From Aphelocoma coerulescens (Eukaryota; Chordata; Aves; Passeriformes; Corvidae): a stretch of DNA of 64,000 bases. The number at the start of each line of letters is the position of its first letter. Position 1 is the stretch's first letter. The notes beneath the pieces are model-generated. The model searched no databases and had not been told where the DNA came from. It was given only the letters and a program-made list of their open reading frames with translations. The stretch covers positions 89,946,004-90,010,003 of the forward strand of contig NC_091015.1 in assembly GCF_041296385.1 (NCBI RefSeq). Direction: 5' to 3'. The translations under genes and the position numbers were made by a program. Of this stretch, positions 1-12,853 are shown in pieces.

Positions 1-24
1 CCAACTCCCCATCTGCTTGCCGAG

Positions 25-1090
25 TGTACTGGATTTGTGTAGCAGGGCTTTGGTAGTGGGAGGGCTACAGGAGTGCCTTCTGTGGGAAGCTGCCAGAAGC
101 TTCCCCATGTCCGGCAGAGCCCATGACAGCTGGCTCCAAGATGGATCTGTGGCTGGCCAAGCCCATGAGCTACCTTGGTAGCACCTCTGGGATAATGTAC
201 GTAAGAGGGGATAAAAAAAACAAACACTGCACAACAGCAGCCAGAGAGAGGAGTGAGGATATGTGAAGGGAGCAGCCCTGCAGACACCCAGATCAGGGAA
301 GAAGGAGTGGAGGAGGTGCTCCAGGCACTGGAACAGAGATTCCCTGCAGCCCGTGGTGCAGCCCATGGAGGTCCATCCAGGAGCAGTGATTGACCTGCAG
401 CCCTGGTGGGCCCCATGCCAGAGTAAGTGGATGCTCAGGGGAGGGTGTGACCCTGTAGGAAGCCTATGCTGAAGAACACTCCTGGCAGGACATGTGGCCC
501 CATGGAGTGAGGATGCTGAAGCAGTTTGCTGGCAGGACTTGTGACCCCACGCAGCAGCCTGTTCCTGAAGGACTGCACCCCTGGCAGAGACTCACATTGT
601 TTGTGCTGTTTATGAAGAGCTGCAACCTGTGGGAAGGATGCACATTGGAGAAGCTCATGCAGGACTGCACCCCACACTGCAGCAGGGCAAGACTGATGAA
701 TCCTCCTTCTGAGCAGGAAGGAGTGGCCCAAACAACATGGGATGAACTGATCACAGCCCCCATTCCCTGTCCCCTTGTGCTGCTGGGGCAAAGGAGGTAT
801 TGAAAATCAGGAGTGAAGTTGAGCCCAGGAGGAAGGGAGGGGTGAGGGGAAGGTGTTTTATGATTTGGTTTTATTTTTCATTATCGTACTCTAATTTGAT
901 TGGTAATAAATTAAACTAATTTCCCAAAGTCAAGCCTGTTTTGCCCATGACAATAATTGGATCATGATCTCTCCCTGCCCTTATCTCAACCCATGAGACT
1001 TTCCTTGTATTTTCACTCCCCTGTTGAGGAGAGGAGTAATAGAATGGCTTTGGTATGCACCTGCTGTTTACCCAGGGTCAAACCATCACA
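25..1090 (+). mobile_element. Solo LTR of an avian ERVL-like endogenous retrovirus
   Basis: Retroviral LTR with no adjacent internal retroviral sequence in the window. The left end has the G-rich 'GGCTTTGGTAGTGGGAGGGC' block followed by TACAGG, and the right end has GGCTTTGGTATGCACC then CCAGGGTCAAACCATCACA; both match my memory of avian ERVL LTRs. An A/T-rich TATA-like stretch lies near 209-220, and a polyA signal AATAAA at 905-910 is followed by a U5-like segment. The ends are TG...CA. The left edge (25 or 36) is uncertain. Flanks CCGAG and CTGAA match at only 3 of 5 bases, so any target-site duplication is decayed. The middle (about 340-700) holds degenerate repeats around CCCATGGAG-like motifs. 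Open frames on both strands here are by-products of its GC content. Family name not verified. Confidence 0.72.
905..910 (+). promoter_or_regulatory. LTR polyadenylation signal AATAAA
   Basis: AATAAA lies in GGTAATAAATTAAACT about 180 bp before the right end of the 25-1090 LTR, where a retroviral polyA signal is expected. The same GTAATAAAT context, followed by CCTGTTTTGCC, recurs at 54588 in another LTR. Confidence 0.5.
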
Positions 1091-2239
1091 CTGAACCAGA
1101 CCTGCTTCCTTCTCCAGCACCAGAAACTTCTTTGCAGTCCCTGTGTCTCCACACTGGCAGCATTCAAGGGAGTGCTGCTTGGATGCTCACTAAGAGCAGA
1201 GGAAACTTTGCTGTTTTCCAGACAGCTTCCAAGATTCACACAGTCCAAAAAGTCCAGCCTCCATGAAGAGCATGCAGTCAATTTTCTCTAAGGCTGAAGC
1301 CTTTAATATGCTTTTCCAGAAATGGGTCACCTGAAAAAAAATAAACCACAAAACCAAACTCACCATAATTTTCTTGTACTACAATGTTTATTCTTCATAA
1401 GTTCTATTTTAAGATATGATTGAAGTTTTGGCTAGTCCTGAAACAATGCAAGAGAAAGCTCCAAGACAGAAAGTTTCAGATAATTTTTTTCTTTTTTTGG
1501 CAGGGGCAAAACTATACATAGTGTCTCAAAGATGAAACTTAAGCAACCACCAATGACTGCAATGCCTGACCTGCTTAATGTGGTACTGGGGATACAAGAG
1601 AAAGACCAGTCTGGTAAAAGAGAGTCATCAATAACTTTTAGAATGGATGGTGATATTCACTGGGTTGAGGGAAAGAGTAGGAATGTTGCATCTTAAGCAG
1701 CCAAGCACTTCTACAGGCACTGCAGTTAATTAGCATTTTTGCTGGTATCTGTTCCCTTACATTTCCAGGAGCCTCCTGTCACATGGGAGGCCAGTACAAG
1801 ATCAAGTAGTCCATCTCTGGATTATTTCTGTACAAGATAAGGTAATACAATCTCATTAGATCTTAATATAGCCAAAATAGTTTTATAAATTTAGTTTACC
1901 ATGTGTTTCCAAAAAAAAGCCATGTAGAGAACATCAATTAAAATGACAGCAAGGCAAAAGAAAGCTTATGGAGAGTGCTTGTAGCTACACAAATAAGGCT
2001 TGAATGAGGTGACAACAATGCTTACAACTGATGATTTAGCATTAGCATCTGGTGATCAAGACTTCCATAGAAGGTATTGAAAATAGTCAGGTCTAAGAGA
2101 ACCTTCCCAGTCTCTCCTTTTTACTCCTAGATGGGCCACTTCAGCATCCTTAGCAAGTGCTCTTCCATCCTCGGAGGGAAAAGGCCTGAGCTGGGGTAAC
2201 GTGCCCAGTTTACCCACCACAGTTACAGATTTTTATGCA
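1091..2239. other. Unique AT-rich DNA, no gene recognised
   Basis: Nothing identifiable. Short open frames occur on both strands around 1024-1290, partly overlapping the LTR end, with no splice or similarity support. Confidence 0.5.
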
Positions 2240-2470
2240 TTGGTTGGAGGAGTCCAGAGAAAGGCAAAGAGGTTGATCAAGCAGTTAGAAAACAGGAGCT
2301 ATGAGGAAAGATCAAAGGTATAAGATTGTTTAGACAGGGAAGAAAGAGACATAACCATTTTCAAAATGTAAAGGATAAGTTTGACCAAGACGGGCAGCAA
2401 TACTGGATGCTTACATATGATTAAAAGGCAAAGGAGGGATTTAAACAGTGAGGAGGTGACTTGTCCAAAG
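2240..2470 (+). mobile_element. Old CR1 LINE fragment (ORF2 end / 3' region)
   Basis: Decayed CR1 piece in sense orientation. It shows the CR1 order GAGTCCAGAGAAAGGCAA, then GCTATGAGGAAAGA, then ATTGTTTAG, then CATAACCATTTTCAAAATGTAAAGG; in CR1 this sequence codes for the end of ORF2 and runs towards the 3' UTR. Divergence is high. Sequence to about 2580 may be a further decayed continuation, as the phrase ACTTGTCCAAAGCAACTCAG looks like an old repeat consensus. The minus-strand open frame at 2299-2580 is antisense to this remnant and is not a gene. Confidence 0.6.
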
Positions 2471-2540
2471 CAACTCAGAAAAGCCAAGAACAAAGTTCGA
2501 ACAAAGTTCAATCCCATGGTCTCACCTGTAGCCATTATTT

Positions 2541-5500
2541 TCCAGATACTGTTTCGGTGACAAGCTCTCTCTGAATGCAAGATACCAAATGACTGTGACT
2601 TTATACCAAAGTGAAGTTTCTACTGTGGAAGTCTTACCTGAGACTGTTTTATCTTTACTCTTATTAGTTGTTCTTATCCTCATTTGTATTATGTGCATCC
2701 AGATGTCTTTATAATCTCATTTCTTTCCCAAACAAACAACAGTATGAAGAATAGCCAGAAAACCTATTTGTAAAAGGTGAGGTGGGTAAGGATGCCTGCA
2801 AGCCTGTTCAATTTGCTACTGGCTTGGAATTTGCTGCAACTTAAGTGAGTCCCAGTAACAGTACATTTGAAGAACAATCTCAAATTCTATAGCCACGGGA
2901 TGATAGAAGCCCACCCTGTCAAAGCACAGTCCCACTCTCAGGCACATCACAGATGCAGCACTTCCTGACTTCCCTCACTACTCACTACTCTGCACTGTTT
3001 GCAGTAATGGTCCTTGGAACAGCTCAGCCATCAGAGCCATACTATGAGCAAAGCTCTGCTATTCAGCTACATCTGGCTTCTACAATGGGTAGTGATTTTT
3101 TAAATTAAATCAGCATGCTGAGGGTGTGCCAGCTGGACACAGTAAAACATGGATAGCATTCTGTTAAACAAACAAAGAAAAGAAAGATAGATATTCAATG
3201 AATTTCATTTGACCCTCAGTTTGAAAACCCAAAAATGAAAGTAGTTGTTTGCAAGAACATCTCAGAAAGAGACACTCCAAAGACCTAAACACCCGAATTT
3301 TCTGGTTGCCCGTGTGGCCAGATATCAATCTCAACACATGGCAGATAATCTGAGCATAGGTAATGCATTCTAAATTAAGTTGGCTATCCAGGAAGCAAGT
3401 TGCTTTTAGTTAGGTGCCAAACAACCATCAAATCCATTGGGAGTTGGAATGCTCAAGCATTTTGAGAACATACTCAGAAAGGAGAACAGTGTTACAAACC
3501 ACTCAGGACTTCCATTATTGTATTTTTTTCATTTCAGGAACCAAGCTCTTTTATGAGTTGAAGCAAAAGACTCTGATTTACTAATAGCATTATTTAGAAC
3601 ATAATTTCTCCAACTGATACCTTGTTGGGCACTATGTGCAAGAGGCCAGAATGAAGTCAATGCAGGAAGTCATGAATCATCATAACCACAGTTTTTGTTG
3701 TCTTTCTGGAAATTTTCTCAGACTACACATGATTAGTGTAAATTAATGATACATGTAATTGCTTTTTTTTAGTATAACTACCACTGTAGATGGAACATCT
3801 TTTAATAGATAAGAGACTGCTGATTGGCAGGTTGGGTTTTGGGGGTTTTTTGGGTTTTTTTGTGGGGTTTCTTTTTGGCAGAGAATAACCTTTCCTTTGA
3901 CACTGGGAACAGTAAGAGAAAATCATCATTTTATGTCTTAAAACTTTGCACCTGTCTCTGACAATAACTATATTCCCTTGCTTTGTATGCAAAACCACTA
4001 GAAGTTTGATATTTAGTGTCTTTAAACAAATATTTCAGGTTGTAGGCAAAGGTGAGAGTTAGAATGCTCTTTGGTCTCATAGGTAGCTGCATTCTTAATT
4101 TTTCAATGCTTTCAAGGAATTCACAAAATAGAGAGGTCATCCTTGCTCCAGTACAAAGACTTCTGACAAAAGACTTGAATTTTGAAGATTTACGCACTGG
4201 AGCGAGGGCTCGCTCCTTATGTAGGACACTTTTGGGATCAGATTGAGCTATATGAGCCTACTTCAGGCACAGAGGCTTTAGCAGAAGGCATCTTTAAGAT
4301 CAAACCTAATAATCAGAAAGGATTTGCATATAGCAGTGACTGTGAGACAGGCATGAAACTCAAGTGGAAAAAAAAATGGATCACAGGAATATCTGAGACT
4401 TTTCTCAAAGATGTTGTACCCTCTGGCAAATCTGCCAGACAGCTCACCTAAGTGTGTGTGCAGAATGCCACATCCTATTGAGATTAATACTCTGCCAAAA
4501 GTATAACAGAAGAATGAATAGAAAAAACCCACAAGAACAATTTGCAATACTTTTTCTTAATAAGAACCACATATAAGACAATGTAAATATATCAAAGTTC
4601 AAGTTCTGTAGAAACAAAACAAAATAACTCCTCCCTCCCTATAACATCCCATTCTGTTTCTTTCCAAAAATCCTGATATAAACACTTTTTTCAGCAAGCA
4701 AGCAACAAGCCAACCAAGCACTGAAAAGTTTTGAACCATGACACTGTATTGATGTCAGCCAGAAAACAGAATTCATCATGAATTAATAAAGAAGGAGGGA
4801 GAGGAGGTATTGTCAGTTGGTTTTAATCACTTACAATGAAGCAAAAGGAAAAAAAAAACCCAGCAAGAGAATAGGAACTCTAGATTTTTTCATCTGATAC
4901 TGCGAGTAATGTAGATGTACTCTGTACATCTGATGTTCAGGAAGATTTAGCATCCAAAATTTAAGTGTACCAGGAATTCTCTGGGAAACTGAGCACTTCT
5001 AAAACCAGGACATTCTTCCCCTTTCACTGTCCAAACACATTCACCTCCTGTAATATCCTAAAAATGAATAGCTGAGATTGACATATCCCATAATCTGGCT
5101 GCTTCATTGTTTCTTTCTTCTGTGTTGTGGAAGCCACTGTTGAGTGATTGAAAGTTAAATTTGTGTCCAGGTTAAATTTAATCAATCTTAGCATTAATCT
5201 CAAATTTAACACAATCACTTTCTAGGAAAAAAAAATAATTTTATCTCTAATACTGGGTCCCAATTAAAATAACCTCTCTGGCTTGAACACCAACATTAGA
5301 GATGAGAGACCAAACTACTGTGCTTTGCTTGGCTGATTATCTAAGTCTTTCCACTGGCACCTTCTCAAACTGACAGCAGTGGAGGAAGGCAGGGGCAGCA
5401 ACAGTATTGTGGAGGTTGCTGTCAAAATGGGAGACAAGGGAACAGCATGCAGGGCTATGGAAAAGGTTGAGTGTGGTTGGGAATCACTGGTGTATAACTG

Positions 5501-7615
5501 GTCCTGACTGAAATGTTTCACAAACATACTTAACTCAAGAAATATTTTGCCATTTCCTCAGATACGCCCCCCACTCTGCACACACACGTCTCTCATTATG
5601 GACTTAATGTGCAGTACAAGCATCTCCCTTTCGCTTGTGCAGCAAGAGGGCTTCAACATGAAAAGTCTTTGGGCACTATTGCAAAGTTACATGTGTGTGT
5701 GGCCCTCCTGCCACACACAAACCAGGATACAGTTTACATTTAATCAAGTTTTTAAAAGAATATTGGCTTGACCCTGCTCTTGGGAAAGAGGAAGTCCCTG
5801 AAGTATAACAGCAATGACAATTTATGTTGGTGTTTGGGGGTTTTTTCTGCTGAAGAGAAATGCTAAAGCCTCCTAGTCATCATTTTGGACAAATAGCAAG
5901 GTCCAGTGTCACCTCAGAGGATCTGTAGTCATGCCATTTTTCTATAGGGGTCCCTGCTACCTGCCATGAACTGTTCCTTCCTCAGCCCGCCAGGTATCAA
6001 TCCACCCCCCTTTCTAAGAACAGTGATAACTTCCCTGCCACTCTGCTCAGTTTATTATTTCAGCTTTTTAGAAAGTGTGGATAACACAGAGAGCTAAATA
6101 CATTCCACCAGGAATCTCCCTTAAAGGTGATTCTTCAGTAGCTGCTTTTGTTTTTCAGCTCCCAGAAAACCCATAAGCAGTTTTTTCTGTGCCAGAGCTT
6201 GCCAAACACTTGCAGAAAAGCATCTCTCTCTTCTCTTCTCCCCTGTCCACCTTAATCTTTCCACTCCAGCCCTGGAAGCAACTCCTGCACACAAAGGGAT
6301 GAGTTTATCTCAGGCATAGTTAGAGTTAATTGGCTTGAAACTCTGCTCCCTTTTCAGCAGAAAGTCCTCTCAAACTTATTAATGCATTAAAACCAATTTA
6401 TATTTTAGGTGTGCCCACTGGCCCTCCCTGTCTCCCATGCACCCCTGAGATGGAAACAAAACACTCTTCATTTTTCAGATTTCTCTGCCCTCTGCTATTT
6501 GGGCAAAGTGGGGAAGTGAAATACAAGGGGTTAATTTTCACTTTAGGCCTCAGCCAACATGCTTATACTTACGTTTTACAACTTGCAGGTTTCCCAGTGA
6601 GAATAAGCTGATGTAAATAACATTTTCTGCAGTCATCTGGGTCCTCTGCAGTGGTGTTCAGCCCAAGAACCTGAGAAAAGATGGAAAATGCCTCCAGAGA
6701 AGAGAGAGTGACGATATGAACAGATCTGGGTCTATGACCACAGCTACAAGAGAATATAGGAGAGAAAGTGGGAAGGGGAGATACATAAAGTACCCGATTT
6801 CAGGCAGCATGATGCTGGGCAATAGAAGCAGTGAGAAGAGAATGTGTACATTTTCTGTTGCTGGGAAAAGTAAGGAGTTCCATTCAAGCAAAGAGCTGAG
6901 AAAGCCCATTCACAATGCACTAGCAAGGAGGATTGAAGAAACTTGGATAATGGCATGGGAGGAATCAAAGTTAGACTCCTCAACATTTTCTGCAGTGCTT
7001 TACTTTGAAACTTTCTAAAAAAGTGGAGGTTTAGTATCCCTTCAGAGAAACTATTCCCAGCTTGGTAACAGTAACAAAATAATTGGTAACAAAATAATTT
7101 TCTTCTGCCATTTCTTCTGCTTCTCTACATCACTTTCATCCCTTCAAATAGAATGTCAGACCTTGCCTAATTTCTAAAAGGGTATCGTGTATCCTCTCCA
7201 TGTACTAGGAACTGACACTTTGAAATCCAGGATAAAGACCTGGCACATGTATCACATATTGCCAGATAAATGAGCTGAATAAGTCACCTCAGAAAGTCTA
7301 CTCAGTTCATGGCACCTCTAACTCACTACAGTGAGTTTCCAAACAAGAAACCTGAATCCACATCTCTCACCCACTAAGAAAAAACATTTAGAAGTTGATA
7401 CACATCTGGATTATTTCTTCCAAGTCTGATTAAACAAATATAAAACAAACCAAGTCTGCTTCCAGGTCCAGCGGACACCCAAGTGAAGATGTTGGCAGGA
7501 CAGTCTGTCATGAGATCCTGGTAACCCCAGCTCCAACTCCCAATGCTGCCCAGGCTAGTTTTCTGGGATGCATTTTATTTCTAAAAAAGTTTTCTTCTTG
7601 TGACTCCTACTTTAG
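2541..7615. other. Unique AT-rich DNA, no gene recognised
   Basis: About 5 kb without a recognisable gene or repeat apart from a G-tract run at 3834-3867. All open frames are under 110 codons, with no splice-site or domain support. 7066-7100 has a two-copy tandem of the 15-mer GGTAACAAAATAATT, the first copy imperfect. An unidentified old repeat cannot be excluded. Confidence 0.45.
3834..3867 (+). other. Four-tract G-run, possible G-quadruplex
   Basis: Tracts GGG (3834), GGGGG (3841), GGG (3852) and GGGG (3864) are separated by T-rich loops of 4, 6 and 9 bases. This nearly meets the usual G4 pattern; the last loop is longer than 7. It may simply be a decayed simple repeat. Confidence 0.4.
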
Positions 7616-7740
7616 AGGCCTGCGTGATTCCTCTCCCTGCAGCCTTTCCCAGGACTGGAAGGAGAGGAAGCAATGACATGACAATGTAGGAAATAAATGC
7701 AGCCATGTTCTCAAATCCATGCAGCTCAGAAACGGGACAG
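7616..7740 (+). other. Candidate exon A (non-coding or 5'UTR with start codon)
   Basis: A pyrimidine-rich tract ending TCCTACTTTAG at 7615 looks like a good acceptor, and CAG|GTAAGC at 7740/7741 is a strong donor. All three frames across the whole 125 bases have stops, so it is not an internal coding exon. It could be a lncRNA exon or a first coding exon: the ATG at 7719-7721 opens seven codons and ends in phase 1, matching the phase needed by candidate exon B at 8287. Other upstream ATGs are out of frame. This is inference from splice-like sequence only; chance is a serious alternative. Confidence 0.22.
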
Positions 7741-8286
7741 GTAAGCATTACCTGCTGCCTCTGCCTCTCAGAAATCAAAGGAAGGAGACGGAGGGAAGCT
7801 CGAAGGAGGAAGGCTCTAGGGCTGCAGCAGAGAGTGGGAGAATGGACAGAAGTCTCTTGGGATTGATACACACTTGCTCGGCACATGGCAGTCAGTGGCT
7901 GTGCTGCTCGGACTCCAGGATGGCAGTTCTCACCCTATGCCACGGCAAAGTAAAATTACTGTCTGACTCCACTTCTGCCTGATCTATACACGTGTAACCT
8001 TACAGCTGTCAGACTCCATTGCAGATAATGAGATCCTGACAGATGAGAACATTTCCCCACATCCCTTTCCAAGGGTGCAGCTACCAATCAGTGGAACTCC
8101 AAACCTCCCAGCCTCATCATGAGCAATAGTGGAGGCACTACCAAAATCTTAGGCAATATGTTTTGGATGAATGTCAATCCTCTCTGCTTCTGACTCAATC
8201 ACTTACTTCCCATGGTCCCTCTCCCACTTGCTTCTACACACACAGCCCTGACATATGGCCTGAATTATACCTTTCCTTCATTGCAG

Positions 8287-8454
8287 GATTGAAATCATCT
8301 CACCTGCCTATCAGCTTAGCATGGACCAGCTACCATAAAGAATCACCTGCTGGGAACTATGACACTGAGGACGCCAGCCTGTGCTGCACGGATGGCACGG
8401 CCAAGCAGACCCAACAGCTGCCTCCCTGTGGTAACTGCAAAAGGAAGTCAGGAG
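8287..8454 (+). CDS. Candidate coding exon B, 168 nt, phase 1-1, unknown gene
   Basis: Acceptor-like CCTTTCCTTCATTGCAG ends at 8286 and the donor GGAG|GTAAAT is at 8454/8455. The enclosed 168 nt are open in the frame with first full codon at 8289, begin and end in phase 1, and would add 56 codons. The translation has a Cys-rich, basic end (LCCTDGT at roughly residues 31-37, then PPCGNCKRKSG at the end) and an acidic NYDTED just before. GC and CpG are clearly higher than in the flanks (GACGCC, CACGGATGG, CACGGCC). The protein is not recognised. Splice signals and composition favour an exon; a retroelement fragment or chance open frame remains possible. Confidence 0.3.
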
Positions 8455-11262
8455 GTAAATGATGCCTTTATCCACTGCCCAGACAGATTCAAACTGCTTG
8501 AGAGAGACACCTAGCTTTGTTTGCCCCACCTTTTATGGTTATTTTTTAGTTTGGAAGATTTATATTGGAGGATTTGCAAACAAAATAAAGTACTACAAAA
8601 ACCAAAAACTACGAGAAAATTACTTTTTTCAAGTTATTTTATTTGTCCTACTCCTGTTTCTGTGGTTGAGAGGAGCAAACAGAGCAATCACAAGCATAAG
8701 CATGAGCTAGAAGAGCATGCAAGAACTCAAGGAGCAAAGCATCTCTCTAGTAAGCCAGTATTGGGCAGAGAATGATTGCTTAAGGGTGGAACAGTATGGT
8801 TCCCTGTCTGAGGTGATCAGTCATAGACATTTTGGAGATGCATTGACTTTCAAGGAACGCAATATATTGACCTGAAAAATGAGGGTTGCTGGCTTTACCA
8901 ATGACTCTAGTTCCTTGTGAACTTGGTTTACTTGCAAACTGTGTCTTATGTCACCAGACTTTCTACAAGACTTGTGGAGGTAATAAAGCCCAAAATCTAC
9001 TTTAAGGATTTGAGATTTGCTACACCAGACTCAGATTTAGTCATCTATTTATAAATTGTGAAATGTTTGTGGCTAGTCTCATTTCAACAGCCACTTAATT
9101 AAGCATGTTCAGTCTTCTATAGAGCTTAGAGCTGTGATCCAGGCTCCTAAGACCCATTTTGAGAAGACTGGAATAGTCTTGTGCATGCAAAGATAAGAAT
9201 ATGGCAGTCCAACCAAGTGACTCAAGTATTATGTAAACAGTTGACTGTTTGGACTCATTTTCAAGAGTCTCTGTCCCTTATCCTTAGAAATATTAAAATT
9301 AAGGCAAAACAGTGCTGTTGCATTTGTCTCAGACTAAATAGATTTCAATCACTGCTCTACTGGGAATGAAACTAAACATTAAACAAGTTAATCTTCATCT
9401 AAATGGGTTGTAAAGCAGCTTTTCTCCATAAAAATGTAAGCTACTTAAGAAATAAAGTGTTCAGGTTAATACCATGTCTGCATGTCCACATATGTCTCCC
9501 ACCAAAATCTATACAATTTTTTGTGGCTTTATAAGGCTTGTCACTGATACATTAAATATGTAAGAAGAGCAAAATATCACATCATCCTTTCTCTAATGTA
9601 AATTCTTATGCATCACAAGAGGAAATTCATATGAGGGTACGAGCTAGGTGTACCGTTTCCAGTGAAGTGTTCTCTCTGAATCATAGCCATCTTCTCCAGC
9701 CTTAAAAATTGATTAAGAGATCAAGTGTACTTAATAGCATATAACAAAGAGAGGATTTCATGACAGGGAGTTGCAACCAGACAGATGTGACATATAAATA
9801 AATGGCTTTTGCTCTCGAGGAATTAAGCAAAACAGCTTGGCTCAGCCAGACTTTATCAGCTCCTCAGAATGGAAAAGATGTGTCCAGGAGGTACTCAACA
9901 AATGGGATGCTTTTGTGTTTGTGATCTCCACTCGTCCTGTATTAAGTCGCCATAGTAACTCGACTTCTTTTGCTCCAGGGATTGCCTACAAGAAAACAGA
10001 CGGAAACCTTGGCCTAGAGATCGTGCTGCCATCTGGGAGCATGCTGTGGGGCAGCAGTCTGCTACTTTAATTATGTCTATTAAAAAAAAAAAAAAAAGAA
10101 AGATGCTGCTGCTCATTAAACAGATCAAATCCCTCCAGTTTATCCATCATGTAAGGCTACTTACATGGCTAAGACTGGCCCAGACCTGGACTAATTTTCT
10201 GCTGACTTAAGTCTGCCTTACCTCCCACTATCCTGAGAGTGCCAATATTTCTTACTGTCCTCAGTCTCTCAGCAGCACAGCTCCCAACTGTAAACAGGCT
10301 GTAAGAGCCCAGCTGGCTCAGCAGAACTGGGATCCAGGAATTGCTATCTACTGTGCAAAAGCCAAAAAAAGCTTTGGGGAACGTAACAGAAATGACCAGA
10401 GTGGCTCTCAGACTGTGTCACTAGTCTGTTGCACTACTGAAATCCCAAGACCCAGTGAGGAAATGCTTCTAAGAAAAACTAAGGGGCGGGGGGCAGGGAA
10501 TAGTCTCATGTTTGCAGGCACACATGCCTTCAGGCTTTATTTTCCAAGCCTGGAAGAAAATCTGCTGTTTTGATTTCTGCATGTCAGGTACTGAAGTAAC
10601 AACAGAGCACTCCAGTGCAGCACAGTGCTCTTTTCATGCACTTACTAGCAGCACCCTTCTGTGCAACTTTCTTTTTATGGAACCTGTGCCAGAGCTGTCA
10701 TTCAAGCAGTCTGAGGAAAAGCATGATTAGGTAAGGTGTGGTCGTATCCTTTTACAGGCAACTAACGTCCATAAGCACTACTAATTCAGTAGACACCTAA
10801 AGCTTGCTTTCCTGACTGAGTAGTGCAGCTCATTCATCCCACACAGGGTTCGTTTTGCCTTACTCTAACCGTATGACCTACTTCAAAGGTTGGGCTTTTT
10901 TTTTTGTACAGGTTTTACAGACACAAAAACTCCCACCAAATCAATCCGGCCCGTTCTTAATTTAAAAACAAACAAACAAACAAAATCTCAAAACAAACGA
11001 AACTTATTTAAGCCTGCCTGTACTCGCCCTAGAGGCAGAACCTTTACTGCGCCTCTATTGCCTCGGGCAATGTTTCCATCTCGTCCTAGGAAGTCCTTCA
11101 AGACACAACAGCACCATCTACCGAGGGGAGCCTCTGTGAGTCCTAGGATGCCTTGCCAAGTATGTTAGATAAACGGTATAATTAATGACCTTGTTATAAC
11201 TAGGAAACTTATTTCATCCTGCCATGAAAACTGTTTAACTTCACCTATGATTGTTTCTTTTT
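8455..11262. other. Unique DNA, no gene recognised
   Basis: No recognisable gene or repeat. A run of 17 A lies at about 10082-10098 and an (AAAC)n stretch at 10965-10984. 10490-10500 has a short G-rich run. Confidence 0.45.
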
Positions 11263-11622
11263 GGCCTGTTTAGTCTGGAGAAGAGACGACAGAGAGGGGA
11301 TCTCATCAATACATATAAACACCTCAAAGGCGGGTGTCAAGAGGATGGTGCCAGCCTCTCTTCAGTGGTGCCCAGCAACGAGAAGCTACGGTCACAAACT
11401 GAAACACAAGAAGTTTCACCAACAGCATGAAGAAGAACTTCTGTTCATTGAGGGTGATAGAACAAGCTCCCCGGGTAAGTAATGGATTTTCCCTCATTGA
11501 AGACATTCAAAACCCAGCTGGACACATTCCTGTGTAAGCTGCTCTAGGTGACCCTGCCTTGGCACTGGGGTTGGATGAGATGACCTCCAGAGGTGCCTTC
11601 CAACCCTAACGATTCTGTGATC
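11263..11622 (+). mobile_element. CR1 LINE 3' end, sense orientation
   Basis: Clear 5'-truncated CR1. It starts in CCTGTTTAGTCTGGAGAAGAG, continues through ATCTCATCAATACATATAAA and TTCACCAACAGCATGA, then shows the CR1 3' UTR phrase GGATGAGATGACCTCCAGAG and TTCCAACCCTAACG, ending in the family's short tail ATTCTGTGATCCTC. CR1 normally ends in a few ATTCTRTGA-like repeats and not in poly(A), which fits. The open frames at 11261-11482 (+) and 11324-11506 (-) are by-products of this element. Confidence 0.88.
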
Positions 11623-12378
11623 CTCAAAGCTGAGGAAAACTCTTCTCCCATTTCAGCACCAACGGTTGAACAAAACTGGTTATTCATCATACAAATGATA
11701 TTTTGTGGGTGAGATACTTAATTGGTACTGCTGAATATATAAAAACAAAAGAGGAAATCAACATAGCTGTTTCAACCTGGTAATATAAAAAAAATCTCCT
11801 ACTGAGATATACAATCATTTAAGCAAGGTTTCCACACAAGTAAACAATTAAGACATCTCACCTTTTTTTTTCTGTTTGAAACAGCTTCTTTGTTGACTCT
11901 ATTCAGGTGATTCATAGTAAAGTGTCTGAGAAGTAGCAATCAAGTGGCATTCAGCCTTAGATACTGTATTAGCATAATATTTCAAAGCATATTTCATCAC
12001 CCTTTTATGACTTAAAATGCAATTTCTCTTCAACCTGTATCAAATAATCATCCATAACTGTAGCAAGATGATCTTCCAGTATTCTTTCTTTTTTTTTAAT
12101 CTCACATATATTATTGCTAGGCACCCAGCTTAATATGAATTGACATTGCCTTTGAGCCAGTGCCTAAAAATGCATTCTGCCTGGCTGGCTGCCTGGCTGA
12201 TTTGCTTAAATCTGCTTTTAAGAAACACTGAAGGCATTGAGATTCTGTCTCACTTAAACAAATAAATACAGTCTGCTTTGTAGAAAGAAGATACTGTGTG
12301 CTTCCTCTTCCTCTTTTTGTTCCTGTTTAATAGGGTCTGGAGACTGATTAAAGTAGGGAAAAAATCCCACAAAAAAAG

Positions 12379-12418
<40 letters not shown>

Positions 12419-12853
12419 AAGAAAAAAGTCCTGTAAGGGGTTTTCAAGGAGTAAAAGCTAGATTCATGTCTACAGCAGGTTTTATGGAATTTCACCATCT
12501 CTCCCCATTGCTCTTCTGTGGTTTGACACACCTCAGGCTACAGTATTAAACTGATACATACTGACAGACGATATTCAGAGGCATCCTCTTCAATCAAACA
12601 GCTGAAAATGCACGAACAACAAGAGAACCTGGGCCAAGAATGCAATCTCACCTGCTCGAGCATTTCCAGATACGTTCCTTGCATTTGTCTGCACCTTGGG
12701 TACAGTCAGCTGCAAATATGATTATCCATTTCAACATTCAATCTCACTATCTCACTTTCCCACCTCCTACTTGGGTTTTTTATTAGCTTTAGATCTGATT
12801 TTTTTAGCTTTTAAGGACTGATCAGTGTTACTTACATAGAACAACATAGTGCT
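11623..12853. other. Unique AT-rich DNA with a long A-run
   Basis: No gene recognised. 12176-12200 has a short GCCTGGCTG tandem, and a 38-base A homopolymer begins at 12379. The minus-strand open frame at 12250-12531 is poly-Phe read through that homopolymer and is not a gene. Confidence 0.5.
12379..12416 (+). repeat. Homopolymer A38
   Basis: Uninterrupted 38 A, preceded by AAAAAAAG. No processed-pseudogene or SINE body was recognised upstream, so it is scored as a simple repeat. Length is likely polymorphic and prone to sequencing error. Confidence 0.9.

Noticed and set aside
12250..12531. Minus-strand frame with poly-Phe tract
   Set aside because: Direct translation of the A38 homopolymer.
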